NCBI GenBank assembly: GCA_965221345.1
Contig: CBDCSD010000001.1
Coordinates: 186,001-250,000 of the forward strand
Direction: 5' to 3'
Length of the DNA: 64,000 bases
Origin: Bin5 sp965221345
GTDB lineage: Bacteria; Chloroflexota; Anaerolineae; Caldilineales; Caldilineaceae
Part shown: positions 9,459 to 18,703 of the stretch, piece by piece
Position numbering within the stretch: the stretch's first letter is position 1
Layout of the letters: each line of letters opens with the position of its first letter
Made by a program: the position numbers and the translations under genes
Notes under the pieces: model-generated
What the model was told of the DNA's origin: nothing
The model's input: only the letters and a program-made list of their open reading frames with translations
Database searches by the model: none

Positions 9459-10229
9459 ATGTCAATACAACTGACGCAGGAACAACTCGACAGCTACCGG
9501 CGCGACGGATTTCTGGTGGTGGAAGGGCTGTTGGAGCAAGATGAGGTAGAGGGGCTGCGCACCCGGCTGCGCGAGTATACCCACGGCGGCCGCTCGCAGG
9601 AGCGGCTTCAGGTGCAGATCGAGCCGCGCGTCCAGCGCGGCGAGTTGCACGTCGACGCGCCGGGCGATGGAATCCGCAAAATCGACGGGTTGGTGGAGTC
9701 CGATGATCGCTTCCACGCGCTGGGGAGCAACCGCAACATCATCAGCGTTCTCGAACAGATCGTCGGGCTGGACATCAAGATGTTCCGCAACGCCGCGTTA
9801 TTGAAACCGCCGGAAGTCGGTTCGGCCAAGGGCATGCACCAGGATTCACCCTATTGGCCTATCGAGCCGATGGATCTCTGCTCCTGTTGGTTCGCCTTCG
9901 ACGACGCCACCGAGGAGAATGGCTGCATGGCCGCCATTCCCGGCAGCCATAAGCGGGGGCCGCAGCCCCACATCAACGTGACCGATGACTTTGTCGTCGA
10001 TCCCGACTACTATGAACAGGCCGATATGCAGCTGGCGCCCGTGAAGGCGGGCGGCGGCCTCTTCTTCCACTCGCTCTTGCTCCACTACACCGCGCCCAAC
10101 CGTTCGGACAGTTGGCGGCGCGCAATCGCGCTCTCCTACATGTCGGCGCGTTCAAAGTACACGAGAGACGGCGAAGGGCCGGTCTATCATCACATCCAGG
10201 GCCGGACATTCGAAAGTTGCGTGCGTTGA
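9459..10229 (+). CDS. Phytanoyl-CoA dioxygenase (PhyH) family protein
   Basis: 256 aa, AAGGAG-like site upstream of the ATG. Fe(II)/2-oxoglutarate oxygenase fold: the HxD pair is visible in MHQDSPYWPI, the distal His in LLLHYTAPN, and the 2OG-binding Arg in WRRAI. The N-terminus (YRRDGFLVVEGLL) is typical. The substrate is unknown; bacterial members hydroxylate many small molecules. It follows the GH4 gene by 67 bp on the same strand. Confidence 0.88.
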   Translation: MSIQLTQEQLDSYRRDGFLVVEGLLEQDEVEGLRTRLREYTHGGRSQERLQVQIEPRVQRGELHVDAPGDGIRKIDGLVESDDRFHALGSNRNIISVLEQIVGLDIKMFRNAALLKPPEVGSAKGMHQDSPYWPIEPMDLCSCWFAFDDATEENGCMAAIPGSHKRGPQPHINVTDDFVVDPDYYEQADMQLAPVKAGGGLFFHSLLLHYTAPNRSDSWRRAIALSYMSARSKYTRDGEGPVYHHIQGRTFESCVR

Positions 10230-10299
10230 AAACAGCAGCGGCCGCTGTCCATTCACGACAAAGTCCCTTGGCCGCCCGCTGCACTAAGGAGTGAAATCT

Positions 10300-11037
10300 A
10301 TGCAGTATCGAATCGAAGGCACAACCCTGCCGGTCGTCACGGTTACGCTTAGCCCCGGCCAGCGCATCTACTCCTCCTCCGGCGGCATGAGCTGGATGAC
10401 GCAGGCCGTGGAGATGGAGACCAATACCGGCGGCGGTCTGGGGCGCATGGTCAAACGCGCGCTCTCCGGCGAATCCCTGTTTGTGGTGGACTATTACGTC
10501 GATAGGGGCGAGGGCGAAGTCGCGTTTTCGGCCGAGTTTCCCGGCAAGATCATCGATCTTGACCTGGCGGGCTCACAATCGGTAATCGTCCAGAAAGACG
10601 CGTTCCTATGCGCGGAAAAGAGCGTGGAATTGGACCTGCATTTCCGCAAACGGCTGGGCGCGGGGCTGTTCGGCGGCGAAGGCTTCATGTTGCAGCGGCT
10701 GACTGGCCCCGGCCAGGCGTTCGTCAATTTTGACGGCGAGATCGTGGTCAAGGATCTGCAGCCGGGCGAACTACTGCGGGTCGACACCGGCCACGTCGCC
10801 ATGTTCGAGCCGACCGTCGATTTCGATGTCGAGGTCGTGCGCGGCTTCAAAAACATTCTGCTGGGAGGCGAGGGCCTGTTCCTGGCGACGCTGCGGGGGC
10901 CGGGCAAGGCCTATCTGCAGACGATGCCGATGAACAAACTGGCGCAGAAGGTCGCCCAGTATATGCCCCAGGTCGGCGGCAAAGGCCAGAGCGGCGGCCT
11001 CAACGTCGACGTGGGTCAGTTGTTCGGCGGGCGCTAG
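10300..11037 (+). CDS. TIGR00266/AIM24 family protein
   Basis: 245 aa from the ATG at 10300, placed eight bases after AAGGAG; a GTG three codons earlier is too close to that site. The protein is a beta-rich AIM24 domain with repeated Gly turns (GEGEVAFSAEFPGKI, GFMLQRLTGPG, FKNILLGGEGLFLATLRGPG) and a Gly-rich tail. The biochemical function of this family is not known. It probably belongs to the transcript running from the GH4/PhyH genes, but the link may be positional only. Confidence 0.88.
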   Translation: MQYRIEGTTLPVVTVTLSPGQRIYSSSGGMSWMTQAVEMETNTGGGLGRMVKRALSGESLFVVDYYVDRGEGEVAFSAEFPGKIIDLDLAGSQSVIVQKDAFLCAEKSVELDLHFRKRLGAGLFGGEGFMLQRLTGPGQAFVNFDGEIVVKDLQPGELLRVDTGHVAMFEPTVDFDVEVVRGFKNILLGGEGLFLATLRGPGKAYLQTMPMNKLAQKVAQYMPQVGGKGQSGGLNVDVGQLFGGR

Positions 11038-11084
11038 TCGGTTCCCGTTCGTATCGTAACTTTGTATGAACCAAGCGAGCAAGA

Positions 11085-11345
11085 GTGGAGCAACTACTCG
11101 AAACGAAGGTAACTGTGTTCACTTGCGCGGTCTGTCATGCTAATGAGAGCCGGGACGAACTGGTGACCGAACTCTTTCAGATCGATGGACAATATGTGCT
11201 CGTGGCTAGGATTCCAGCTATCGTTTGCGTCCGTTGCGGGGAAGAATCTTTCAGCCGTGACACCACCGAAAAGATTCGCCTTCTGGTTCATGGCCAAGCA
11301 GAATCCACGAAGTCCATTACCATGCCCATATTCGAGTTCGCTTAG
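11085..11345 (+). CDS. YgiT-type zinc-finger protein
   Basis: 86 aa with a GTG start. Two Cys pairs (FTCAVCHANE and IVCVRCGEE) spaced about 35 residues apart form the MqsA/YgiT N-terminal zinc domain. In many genomes such a gene is paired with a small DUF4258/MqsR-like toxin; none is visible upstream here, and there is no HTH domain after the zinc domain. It is therefore probably an orphan antitoxin-like protein. The start is uncertain because the ribosome-binding site is weak. Confidence 0.7.
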   Translation: MEQLLETKVTVFTCAVCHANESRDELVTELFQIDGQYVLVARIPAIVCVRCGEESFSRDTTEKIRLLVHGQAESTKSITMPIFEFA

Positions 11346-11393
11346 TATGGCGGCCGCAGTATCGTGAACAGTGATTGTTCGGCGATGATTGCT

Positions 11394-11720
11394 TTACGGG
11401 GAGACCTCTACAAGCGGTTTTATATCGCTGGTGTCGGTCCTGGTGCGTGCGAGGTCCAGGTCGTACATCCGCTGCAGGTTCAGCCAGAATTCGGCAGTCA
11501 TCCCCAGGGCCTTTCCGATTCGCAGCGCCGTATCCGCGCTAACCGACCGGCGGCAGTGGACGATGTCATGGATGCGTATCGGAGGAACGCCTATCGTCTT
11601 GGCCAAGCGGTATTGGGTGATACCTGGCTCCTGCATTATCTCCGCCAAATGCTCTCCTGGGTGAATCGGTTCGGCAAGGCCCGGCGCGTGCCCCGCTACA
11701 TCGAGTGATTCGGTGGGCAT
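11394..11720 (-). CDS. higA: HigA-type antitoxin (XRE HTH)
   Basis: 108 aa, ATG at 11720 with TGAGGAAAAG upstream. The HTH region HPGEHLAEIM..ITQYRLAKTIGVPP is followed by the VHCRRSVSADTALRIGKALG helix and EFWLNLQ, the standard HigA pattern. The partner fragment encoded 13 bp upstream on the same strand is a truncated HigB. HigA normally neutralises the toxin and represses the pair. Confidence 0.9.
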   Translation of the reverse strand: MPTESLDVAGHAPGLAEPIHPGEHLAEIMQEPGITQYRLAKTIGVPPIRIHDIVHCRRSVSADTALRIGKALGMTAEFWLNLQRMYDLDLARTRTDTSDIKPLVEVSP

Positions 11721-11732
11721 GGGGTCTTTTCC

Positions 11733-11894
11733 TCAATGATAGTCGGTGACTTCGATCTCCACCGCGCCCTGGGCTGTCCAATCGAAGCACACTCGCCACT
11801 GGTCGTTGGCGCGAATGCTGAACTGCCCCTCCCGGTCACCGCGCAGAGCCTCCAGCCTGTGGGAAGGAGGCAGTCGCAGGTCGGTGAGCGTCAC
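11733..11894 (-). pseudogene. higB: HigB-type toxin remnant, 5'-truncated
   Basis: The minus-strand frame ending at 11733 encodes LTDLRLPPSHRLEALRG, DREGQFSIRANDQWRVCF and ends EVTDYH, the conserved C-terminal half of HigB (RelE-like mRNA interferase). Upstream the frame stays open to about 12010 but loses family similarity, has no ATG and only an internal GTG at 11894. The missing N-terminal helices argue for an inactive toxin, although a short GTG-started product cannot be excluded. Confidence 0.65.
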
Positions 11895-12011
11895 AACCGT
11901 CCTTTGATCCTTGGAGCGCGTGAGCGTTTGCTTGCTGCACTTGACTGAAAAGGGGGCGCTGTGGCGTGAGGTGTCGGGGCGTTGCCCTTGAATCCAGGCA
12001 GCGGGGAGTTG

Positions 12012-12236
12012 TCAAGAACGGGGCAGGAACTGAAGCAATGCGCCGATGCCGAGAGCCTGCACTACACCGGCGACGAGGATCATCCGCCAAGTGAGCGTGG
12101 CTGACAACTGCCCAATATTGCGTTCCATGTCGGCCCGCAGCGCCTCAATAGCGGCCCTCGTTGCCTCGATGTCGGCCTTCGTAGCCACGTGTTCGATTTG
12201 GCCTTCCATCCGGGCGACCCGTTCTTCCGTGGTCAT
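12012..12236 (-). CDS. Small coiled-coil membrane protein
   Basis: 74 aa from the ATG at 12236 (GAAGAGAG upstream). The first 45 residues are a charged heptad-type helix (TEERVARMEGQIEHVATKA), followed by one transmembrane segment (MILVAGVVQALGIGALLQFL). Proteins like this are common orphan membrane proteins of unknown function. A truncated relative with the motif ERIARLKG..TKADIE is encoded at 21248-21502. Confidence 0.65.
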   Translation of the reverse strand: MTTEERVARMEGQIEHVATKADIEATRAAIEALRADMERNIGQLSATLTWRMILVAGVVQALGIGALLQFLPRS

Positions 12237-12454
12237 TGTCTCTCTTCCTGTATGTATGCCGACGAGTACAGTATACGGGACGGGCGCGGAAACGTCATTC
12301 GCGCGAGTGGTCATCTTGGAGCGATACCGGCCTCTTTCATTAGGCTGTCTCATCGTCAGCCAGGATCAACTGCTCGCCGGCCATTCGCAATACAAATGAG
12401 GCCGGGACGCTCACTCTCTCCTCACTCCTCTTCACTCTCTCCTCGCCCCTCCCC
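12237..12454. repeat. Short intergenic region with pyrimidine-rich dispersed repeat
   Basis: No gene seen. At 12421-12447 there is a 27-bp stretch (CTCACTCCTC, TTCACTCTCT, CCTCGCC) that is identical to 19390-19416, inside the start of a glycosyltransferase gene. It is related to the 3' arm of the hairpin family at 4764 and 16793. Confidence 0.6.
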
Positions 12455-13198
12455 TCAACTACCGCTATACAAATTATCGTGCAGCGCGTTGGCGTAGCGG
12501 TCAATGTTGCGCTCGCGGCGTCGACCGCCGCTCTCGTCCAGCATGCGGTTGCGGGGGGGCTGGGCCGCCGAGCCGGAAACCTGCGTGGCGCCCACGCCCG
12601 GCACATCCACACGGTAGGAAGCAGGGGCATCGGCCTGCCGCAATTTGAGGATGCTGTCAGCGAGGGCCGCGCCGGCCTCCTCCTTCTTCTTCAACGCAGA
12701 GCTGCCGATCAGGTTCTTCACCTGGGTGATAATCCCGAGCAAGTCGTGCGTCGGTTTGGTGCCGGCCCCGATCATCAGACCCGTGACAAGAATGTCCCAC
12801 AGATCCGGGACCTGGTCCAGAAAACCCGGTAACGTCTGGCCGAAATAGCTCATCAAACGCATGCCACTGTAATTAGAGACCACGACGCCGAGGAAAATGC
12901 CCGCCAGCAGGCTGGTGCTTCGTTTGAAGGCGACATAGCCGGGCGACTTGAGATCACTGGGCCGCCAGCCAAAAAAGCGTAAACCGCCCCATTCGAGATA
13001 GTGCCAGCCCAGTTCCAGCAAGCGCTCAATGCCGGCGGCTGCCCCTAACAGCGGAATCATCGCCGGCGCGATGGACGTTATCTCCGTCCCTACCGTCTGC
13101 TCCAACCCTGCCGCCAGTGCCCACTCCGGCAATGCGCCCGCCAGCAGCAAACCGCCGCAGACACTCCAACCCAACCGTCGTATCATTTTCATCCGCAT
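12455..13198 (-). CDS. Hypothetical exported/membrane protein
   Basis: 247 aa. An N-terminal signal-type segment (WSVCGGLLLAGALPEWALA) is followed by two to three hydrophobic stretches (SIAPAMIPLLGAAAGIERL; SLLAGIFLGVVVSN; WDILVTGLMIGAGTK) and a hydrophilic Arg/Asp-rich tail. I do not recognise a family. Its upstream neighbour is pepA on the same strand, 84 bp away, but there is no clear functional link. Confidence 0.7.
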   Translation of the reverse strand: MRMKMIRRLGWSVCGGLLLAGALPEWALAAGLEQTVGTEITSIAPAMIPLLGAAAGIERLLELGWHYLEWGGLRFFGWRPSDLKSPGYVAFKRSTSLLAGIFLGVVVSNYSGMRLMSYFGQTLPGFLDQVPDLWDILVTGLMIGAGTKPTHDLLGIITQVKNLIGSSALKKKEEAGAALADSILKLRQADAPASYRVDVPGVGATQVSGSAAQPPRNRMLDESGGRRRERNIDRYANALHDNLYSGS

Positions 13199-13282
13199 AC
13201 ATTCCTCTCCTACTGCTGTCTAATTCTTTGTAGCCGGCTTCTGTTTCCTGCTGGTCGCTCGCCCGGCTACCTGCAAGGGAAA

Positions 13283-14830
13283 TCAAGCGGTGGCCGCGTA
13301 CCGTTCTGCCAGTTCAACCAGCAGCCGGACGCCGTATCCGGTAGCGCCCTTCGGCGTCTCCGCGTTGATCCGGCTGTCGGCCAGCACCATATTGGCGATG
13401 TCCAGATGTGCCCAGGGGTAGCCCTCGGTGAAATGTTCAATAAATTTGGCGCTGCTGCTGACACCGGCGCCCCCGGCGCTGTTCTTGACCTCGGCCATAT
13501 CGCTCTTGATCGCCTTCTCGTACTCCGCATCCATCGGGAACGGCCACAAAAGCTCGCCGCTGTGGTCCGCCGCCGCCATCAGCTTCTCTTGCAGAGAGGT
13601 ATCGTTACTGAAAAGACCGGCGCGCACGTGCATGCCCAGCGCCGTCCCGATCGCGCCCGTCAGCGTCGCCAGATCGACAACCGCCGCCGGCTCGAAACGG
13701 GCCGCGTAAGCCAGCGCGTCGGCCAGAACCAGGCGTCCCTCCGCGTCGGTGCTGATGATCTCCGCCGTCTTGCCGGTCATGCCGGTCACGATATCGCCCG
13801 GCCGGAACGCTTCGCCGTCCGGCATATTCTCCACACAGGGCGCAATCCCGATCACCCGCCGCCCAACATCAAGGCGGCCAACTGCTTCCATCGCGCCAAT
13901 CACCGCCGCCGCGCCCCCCATATCGTCCTTCATCGCCCACATGCCGCCGCTGCGCTTGAGGCTGATACCGCCGGTGTCGAAAGTGATGCCCTTGCCAACT
14001 AAGACCAGCGGCGCCTCCGTATCCCCGGCCGGCGCGTGCTCCAGCACTATGAACTGGGCCGGATTAACGCTGCCCTTGCTCACCGCCAGCAAAATGCCCA
14101 TGCCCTCTTCCTGCATCGCAGCCTCGTCCAGCACCGTGCTCTTGAGACCTACATCGGATGCCATCGCCCGCGCGCGGGCCGCCATCTCCACGGGCGTCAG
14201 CAGATTGGCCGGCTCGTTGACCAAGTCGCGGGCGCTCCAAACCGCGCGGCCGATCGCCTCTCCCTTGGCTACGCCCCGTTCAACGTCGGCCAGTTTGGCG
14301 GCGTTGTACTCCACCACTGTACAACTCGACAACCCCGCGTCTTCCCCCTCGCGGCGATACCGTTTCGGCCGGTAGCTGGCCAACAGCGTTCCCAGCGCCA
14401 CCTCCTGCGCGGCCGCGGCCGCCTCGTGACCGGCAATGCCGGCGCCGTGAACGATGGTCGCCATCGCTTTGACGCCCTTCAATTTGGCCGCGGCCTGGGC
14501 CGCCACCGCTGCTGCCCGCCGGATCTGGGCAATCCCGAACTGTTGGCTGCTGCCAAGGCCGACCAGCAGCACCCGCGACGCGGTCAGCCCGCTTTGGTCA
14601 GTCGTTTCATCCGCTGCCGCTCCGCCATTTGCGCGCGCATAGAGCAGCGCCGTCGTCTCGGCCTCGCCGCTGAAATCCCCCTGGGCTATCAGTTGGCTGA
14701 TAGCGCCATTGAGCGCACGGTCGACCGCGCCGGTCGCCCCGCCGGGCGCCGTAACGCCGGCGAACAGATTGACGACGATCAGATCGGCATCGGTTTCAGC
14801 GATATTCCCTTGCTGTACCCGTAGTTCCAT
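13283..14830 (-). CDS. pepA: Leucyl aminopeptidase, M17 family
   Basis: 515 aa, the usual length for PepA, with AGAGGA ahead of the ATG. It is a cytosolic di-metal exopeptidase releasing N-terminal residues. The metal/active-site blocks are visible as VGKGITFDTGGISLK and STDAEGRLVLADAL. The second is the family signature NTDAEGRL with Asn replaced by Ser. The N-terminal macro-like domain is present. A 14-bp tandem repeat occupies its upstream region. Confidence 0.93.
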   Translation of the reverse strand: MELRVQQGNIAETDADLIVVNLFAGVTAPGGATGAVDRALNGAISQLIAQGDFSGEAETTALLYARANGGAAADETTDQSGLTASRVLLVGLGSSQQFGIAQIRRAAAVAAQAAAKLKGVKAMATIVHGAGIAGHEAAAAAQEVALGTLLASYRPKRYRREGEDAGLSSCTVVEYNAAKLADVERGVAKGEAIGRAVWSARDLVNEPANLLTPVEMAARARAMASDVGLKSTVLDEAAMQEEGMGILLAVSKGSVNPAQFIVLEHAPAGDTEAPLVLVGKGITFDTGGISLKRSGGMWAMKDDMGGAAAVIGAMEAVGRLDVGRRVIGIAPCVENMPDGEAFRPGDIVTGMTGKTAEIISTDAEGRLVLADALAYAARFEPAAVVDLATLTGAIGTALGMHVRAGLFSNDTSLQEKLMAAADHSGELLWPFPMDAEYEKAIKSDMAEVKNSAGGAGVSSSAKFIEHFTEGYPWAHLDIANMVLADSRINAETPKGATGYGVRLLVELAERYAATA

Positions 14831-14835
14831 GTCCA

Positions 14836-14895
14836 GTGTCCTCTGGTCAATATCCAGCAGTCAGTATCCAGCGGTCAGTGTCCTGTGGTCAGTGC
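14836..14895. repeat. 14-bp tandem repeat upstream of pepA
   Basis: Four imperfect copies of a GGTCAGTGTCCAGC-like unit lie end to end between the pepA start codon and the aminotransferase stop. On the minus strand these read as ACTGACC motifs. They could be structural repeats or binding sites in the pepA leader. Confidence 0.55.
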
Positions 14896-14934
14896 AATCA
14901 CTGGCCATGAGCCACCGGTAGCTGGCCGTTGGGG

Positions 14935-16143
<1,209 letters not shown>

Positions 16144-16446
16144 GGTGGCGCGTTCCTTAAAACCGGTGGTCGAAAGCTCTTGCGCCCGCATCCTGTGCGC
16201 ACCTGCAAAAGCCCGAGTTTGTGGCTGGTGGTTAGTGCTTAGCGTCCCTGGCGGCGCAGTACCTGGCAACTGGCAACCGGTCACTGGCAACTGCAATGAA
16301 TGATAGCATAGGGAGGGCCGAAAGTCATCTACAAACGCGCCCGCAACGGCTCGTCGACAGCCCGGTGGGCTATGGTGCCGGGCGCCGTATCAACCAGGGC
16401 AATTGCATCAAATTGGGACAAACCCACGTGAGGCTGCCTGAATCGG

Positions 16447-16473
16447 GTAGGGGCGCCCCTTGTGGGCGCCCTT
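16447..16473. repeat. GTAGGGGCGCCCC palindromic repeat, copy 1
   Basis: GTAGGGGCGCCCCTTGTGG continuing GCGCCCTT; the GGGGCGCCCC core and the later GGGCGCCC are self-complementary. The identical 26-27 bp sequence occurs 135 bp downstream. It resembles the mobile REP-like elements common in Chloroflexota and Cyanobacteria intergenic DNA. Confidence 0.7.
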
Positions 16474-16581
16474 CTCAGGGCATAACGCCGAGAACTGTGC
16501 AGATCGTAGTGCGCTATCGCAAATTCTCTACGTCTTTGGCGACTGGAGGCCGGTTTCTTGGCCGAAAAAAGAAGACAATTG

Positions 16582-16608
16582 GTAGGGGCGCCCCTTGTGG
16601 GCGCCCTT
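16582..16608. repeat. GTAGGGGCGCCCC palindromic repeat, copy 2
   Basis: Same sequence as 16447-16473 in the same orientation, with unrelated flanks. This supports independent insertion of a small element and not duplication of a larger segment. Confidence 0.7.
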
Positions 16609-16668
16609 CGTCGGCTATTTTGGCGTCCGAATTAAGATGCGTTTGCCCTGCCGTATCAAGAACGTCGT

Positions 16669-16698
16669 TTGCTCAAGGAACAACCGTTGTGGTATCGT
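16669..16698 (+). promoter_or_regulatory. Putative tRNA-Arg promoter
   Basis: TTGCTC at 16669-16674 and TATCGT at 16693-16698 are separated by 18 bp and end 15 bp before the tRNA. They are imperfect matches to the sigma-70 consensus, so this is tentative. Confidence 0.35.
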
Positions 16699-16713
16699 TC
16701 TCTGCAGTTCCAT

Positions 16714-16785
16714 GCCCCCGTAGCTCAGTGGATAGAGCATCGGCCTCCGGAGCCGGGAGCACAGGTTCGAATCCTGTCGGGGGTA
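16714..16785 (+). tRNA. tRNA-Arg (anticodon CCG)
   Basis: The 72-nt cloverleaf folds cleanly. The 7-bp acceptor stem is GCCCCCG with CGGGGGT (one terminal G-T), the D-arm stem is GCTC/GAGC, and the anticodon stem TCGGC/GCCGG holds loop CTCCGGA, giving anticodon CCG. A 5-bp T-stem ACAGG/CCTGT encloses TTCGAAT. The discriminator is A and CCA is not encoded. A strong terminator follows at 16793. Confidence 0.95.
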
Positions 16786-16792
16786 CTTTTTG

Positions 16793-16824
16793 GAGGAGTG
16801 AGACTCTCTCACTCCTCTTTTTTT
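16793..16824 (+). terminator. Rho-independent terminator after tRNA-Arg
   Basis: Perfect 10-bp stem GAGGAGTGAG / CTCACTCCTC, loop ACTCT, followed by seven T. It belongs to the same hairpin family as 4764-4798, and is the copy that most looks like a working terminator. Confidence 0.85.
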
Positions 16825-16836
16825 CTGCCCTGCCCA

Positions 16837-17634
16837 TCAACGAAACAAGTCCTTCTCCGCCGGACGCTGGATCGACCGCGCCGGCGCGTCCACCGCGTCC
16901 GGCCGCGTATAACCGCGGATGATCGCCGCCGGGCGGCCCTCGCTGCTCTGACCCATCACCAGCGACGCCGCCGCGCACAGTTCATCGACGATGCACTCTT
17001 CGCTGGCGACCAGTTCGTAGCCGAACAGATCTGTCAGCCCCCGCTGGTCCCACAGCGCCGGCAGACCCGCACAGCCGATACAGACGCCAACCGTCCCCAT
17101 CTTCCACGGCCGCCCGTGGCTGTCGCTGATCAGAACCGCCACCGCAGCGCCGGTTTCCGCCTCAATACGGCCGCGTATCGCCGTCGCGCTGGCATCGGCG
17201 TCCTCTGGCAGCAGCGCCACCGTCTCCTCCTCCTCCGGCGCCACATTAGAATGGTCCAACCCGCCGTGGGCGCACACCCAGCCGCTGCTCTGCTCGACAA
17301 TCAAGACTCCTGCGCGTGCGCGGACGACCGCCCTGCTGTCGTCCAGAACCGCCTGCACCACGCGCGCGTCTTTGCCTGTCTCCTGCGCCAGCCGCACCGC
17401 CTCCTCGCCCGGCCTCACATCCGCCAGTCGGACCAGCCGCCCTTCCGCCTTGCTGACGATCTTCTGCGCCATCACCAGGATATCCCCGGCTATCAGCGAA
17501 AGTCCGGCGGCCTCGGCTGCCTCGATAATGAGCGCCGCCAAGTCATCACCCGGCTGCACCAGCGGTATGCCCGCAATCGGAAGAATGTGGATGCCCCCCT
17601 GCTCGGGCGGGCGCTGCGAGAGGCTGTCGTTCAT
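16837..17634 (-). CDS. cofE: Coenzyme F420-0:L-glutamate ligase (CofE/FbiB N-terminal type)
   Basis: 265 aa. CofE adds gamma-linked glutamates to F420-0 with GTP. Family blocks are visible: HILPIAGIPLVQPGDDL at the N-terminus, GDILVMAQKIVSKAEGR, SGWVCAHGGLDHSNV and LISDSHGRPWKMGTVG. Length matches single-domain CofE. Its ATG overlaps the stop of the YqeB-like gene (TGATG at 17632-17636), so the two are translationally coupled. Presence of F420 enzymes fits Chloroflexota. Confidence 0.93.
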   Translation of the reverse strand: MNDSLSQRPPEQGGIHILPIAGIPLVQPGDDLAALIIEAAEAAGLSLIAGDILVMAQKIVSKAEGRLVRLADVRPGEEAVRLAQETGKDARVVQAVLDDSRAVVRARAGVLIVEQSSGWVCAHGGLDHSNVAPEEEETVALLPEDADASATAIRGRIEAETGAAVAVLISDSHGRPWKMGTVGVCIGCAGLPALWDQRGLTDLFGYELVASEECIVDELCAAASLVMGQSSEGRPAAIIRGYTRPDAVDAPARSIQRPAEKDLFR

Positions 17635-18548
17635 CAGAATCCCATCTCCTCTGTGACGCTGTCGTCGCTTCTGCCAAAGTGCCAGTGCAGGAAAGCCTCC
17701 AACACTCCGCCGCCCACAGCCAACGATTTATCCGAGATGCGGAAGGCGTACTCGCGGTCGCTGCGCGGGTCAATATCGCCGATCTTGAGGCCCGGCCGCA
17801 CCGAAACGCTTTCGTGGATCAAGCCGCGCAGCAAACCGGTGAAGGGTGCCAGCAGCGTCGTCTCCTCGCCGCAGGGTTGCAGAACCCTGCCGTAAGCCTC
17901 CCCGCCCTGCACGCAGTCGCCGATACGCGCCAATGCCTGAAAGCGGCCGGCCACAGGCGCGCGCAGCACACGCGTCGCCGCTGGCTCGACTGCCGGGCTG
18001 CGCGCGCCGCTCTCTCCAGATTCTTGGACAGGTGGCGGCAACCAAATGGCGCCGGGCGTGCCTGTATCGGCTTCCGCCGCGCCTTCCCAGATCGCCCGCC
18101 CCAGGTTGTGACCTCTGTTCGTTTCGATCACAGCGTGGCAGTCGACGCCGGCCTCAAAGCCCGGCCCCAGCGCCACCACGAACGCCGCGCTGTCCAGGGT
18201 TGTGCCGGTATTTGCCTTCGCAAGGACTGCGTCGACAACGGCCGATGGGGCCAACTCGTCGATCGCCTCCGCCTCCGGATCGACCAGAACAGGGATCTCA
18301 CCCGCCTCCAGCACCTCCGGCACATCCGCCACCAGCGCCTTGCGCGCCGTGATCCCTTCCACTTCGTGTTCATCGTCATACACGGCCTGCGCAAAGGCCA
18401 CCGCCCGCCGCACCGTCAGCGGGCGCGGCAGTTCGGTCATCACCAACGGGATGCCGCTGCGGTGCAGCCGCCAGGCCACACCGGTCGCCAAGTCGCCGGC
18501 GCCCTTTACCAGCACCAGCAGATCGTCAAAAGGGGATTCGCTTTTCAT
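17634..18548 (-). CDS. yqeB: Selenium-dependent molybdenum hydroxylase system protein, YqeB family
   Basis: 304 aa from the ATG at 18548; the frame is open further upstream, but the family begins just before LLVLVKGAGDLATGVAWRL, a Rossmann-type start. Other features are ETNRGHNLGRAIWEGAAEADTG and a C-terminal biotinyl/lipoyl-like block (VLRAPVAGRFQAL ... GLKIGDIDPR). The family (EF2563) is linked to maturation of Se-dependent molybdenum hydroxylases; its reaction is not defined. It is fused at the stop/start with cofE and divergent from tsaC. Confidence 0.85.
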   Translation of the reverse strand: MKSESPFDDLLVLVKGAGDLATGVAWRLHRSGIPLVMTELPRPLTVRRAVAFAQAVYDDEHEVEGITARKALVADVPEVLEAGEIPVLVDPEAEAIDELAPSAVVDAVLAKANTGTTLDSAAFVVALGPGFEAGVDCHAVIETNRGHNLGRAIWEGAAEADTGTPGAIWLPPPVQESGESGARSPAVEPAATRVLRAPVAGRFQALARIGDCVQGGEAYGRVLQPCGEETTLLAPFTGLLRGLIHESVSVRPGLKIGDIDPRSDREYAFRISDKSLAVGGGVLEAFLHWHFGRSDDSVTEEMGF

Positions 18549-18703
18549 ATCACAATGATTGTTGACGTACTGTTCAGCCATCAGTAGTATACACGGGGCA
18601 CAAGAAAGCAAAAATTGCTGCGCAGGCCATTGCAACTGCGCAAACACCCCTATTCGCAAAGGCCTTAAGATGGAGATGTACGATTTCAAGCGGAGCAGAG
18701 TTG
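18549..18703. promoter_or_regulatory. Divergent promoter region, yqeB/tsaC
   Basis: 155 bp between divergent genes must carry both promoters. It is more AT-rich than its flanks, but I cannot assign -10/-35 boxes with confidence. Confidence 0.4.

Larger units (their letters stand above)
16144..16713. other. Intergenic region with paired GC-rich repeats
   Basis: No gene recognised in 570 bp. It includes ACTGGCAACTGG-type repeats at about 16255-16295 and two copies of a 25-bp GC-rich palindromic repeat (16447 and 16582). The 3' part carries the promoter for the tRNA. Confidence 0.5.

Noticed and set aside
13406..14824. Long open frames antisense to pepA, and similar ones opposite the aminotransferase and GH4 genes
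   Set aside because: High GC content keeps the antisense frame open; only the sense frames show conserved motifs.
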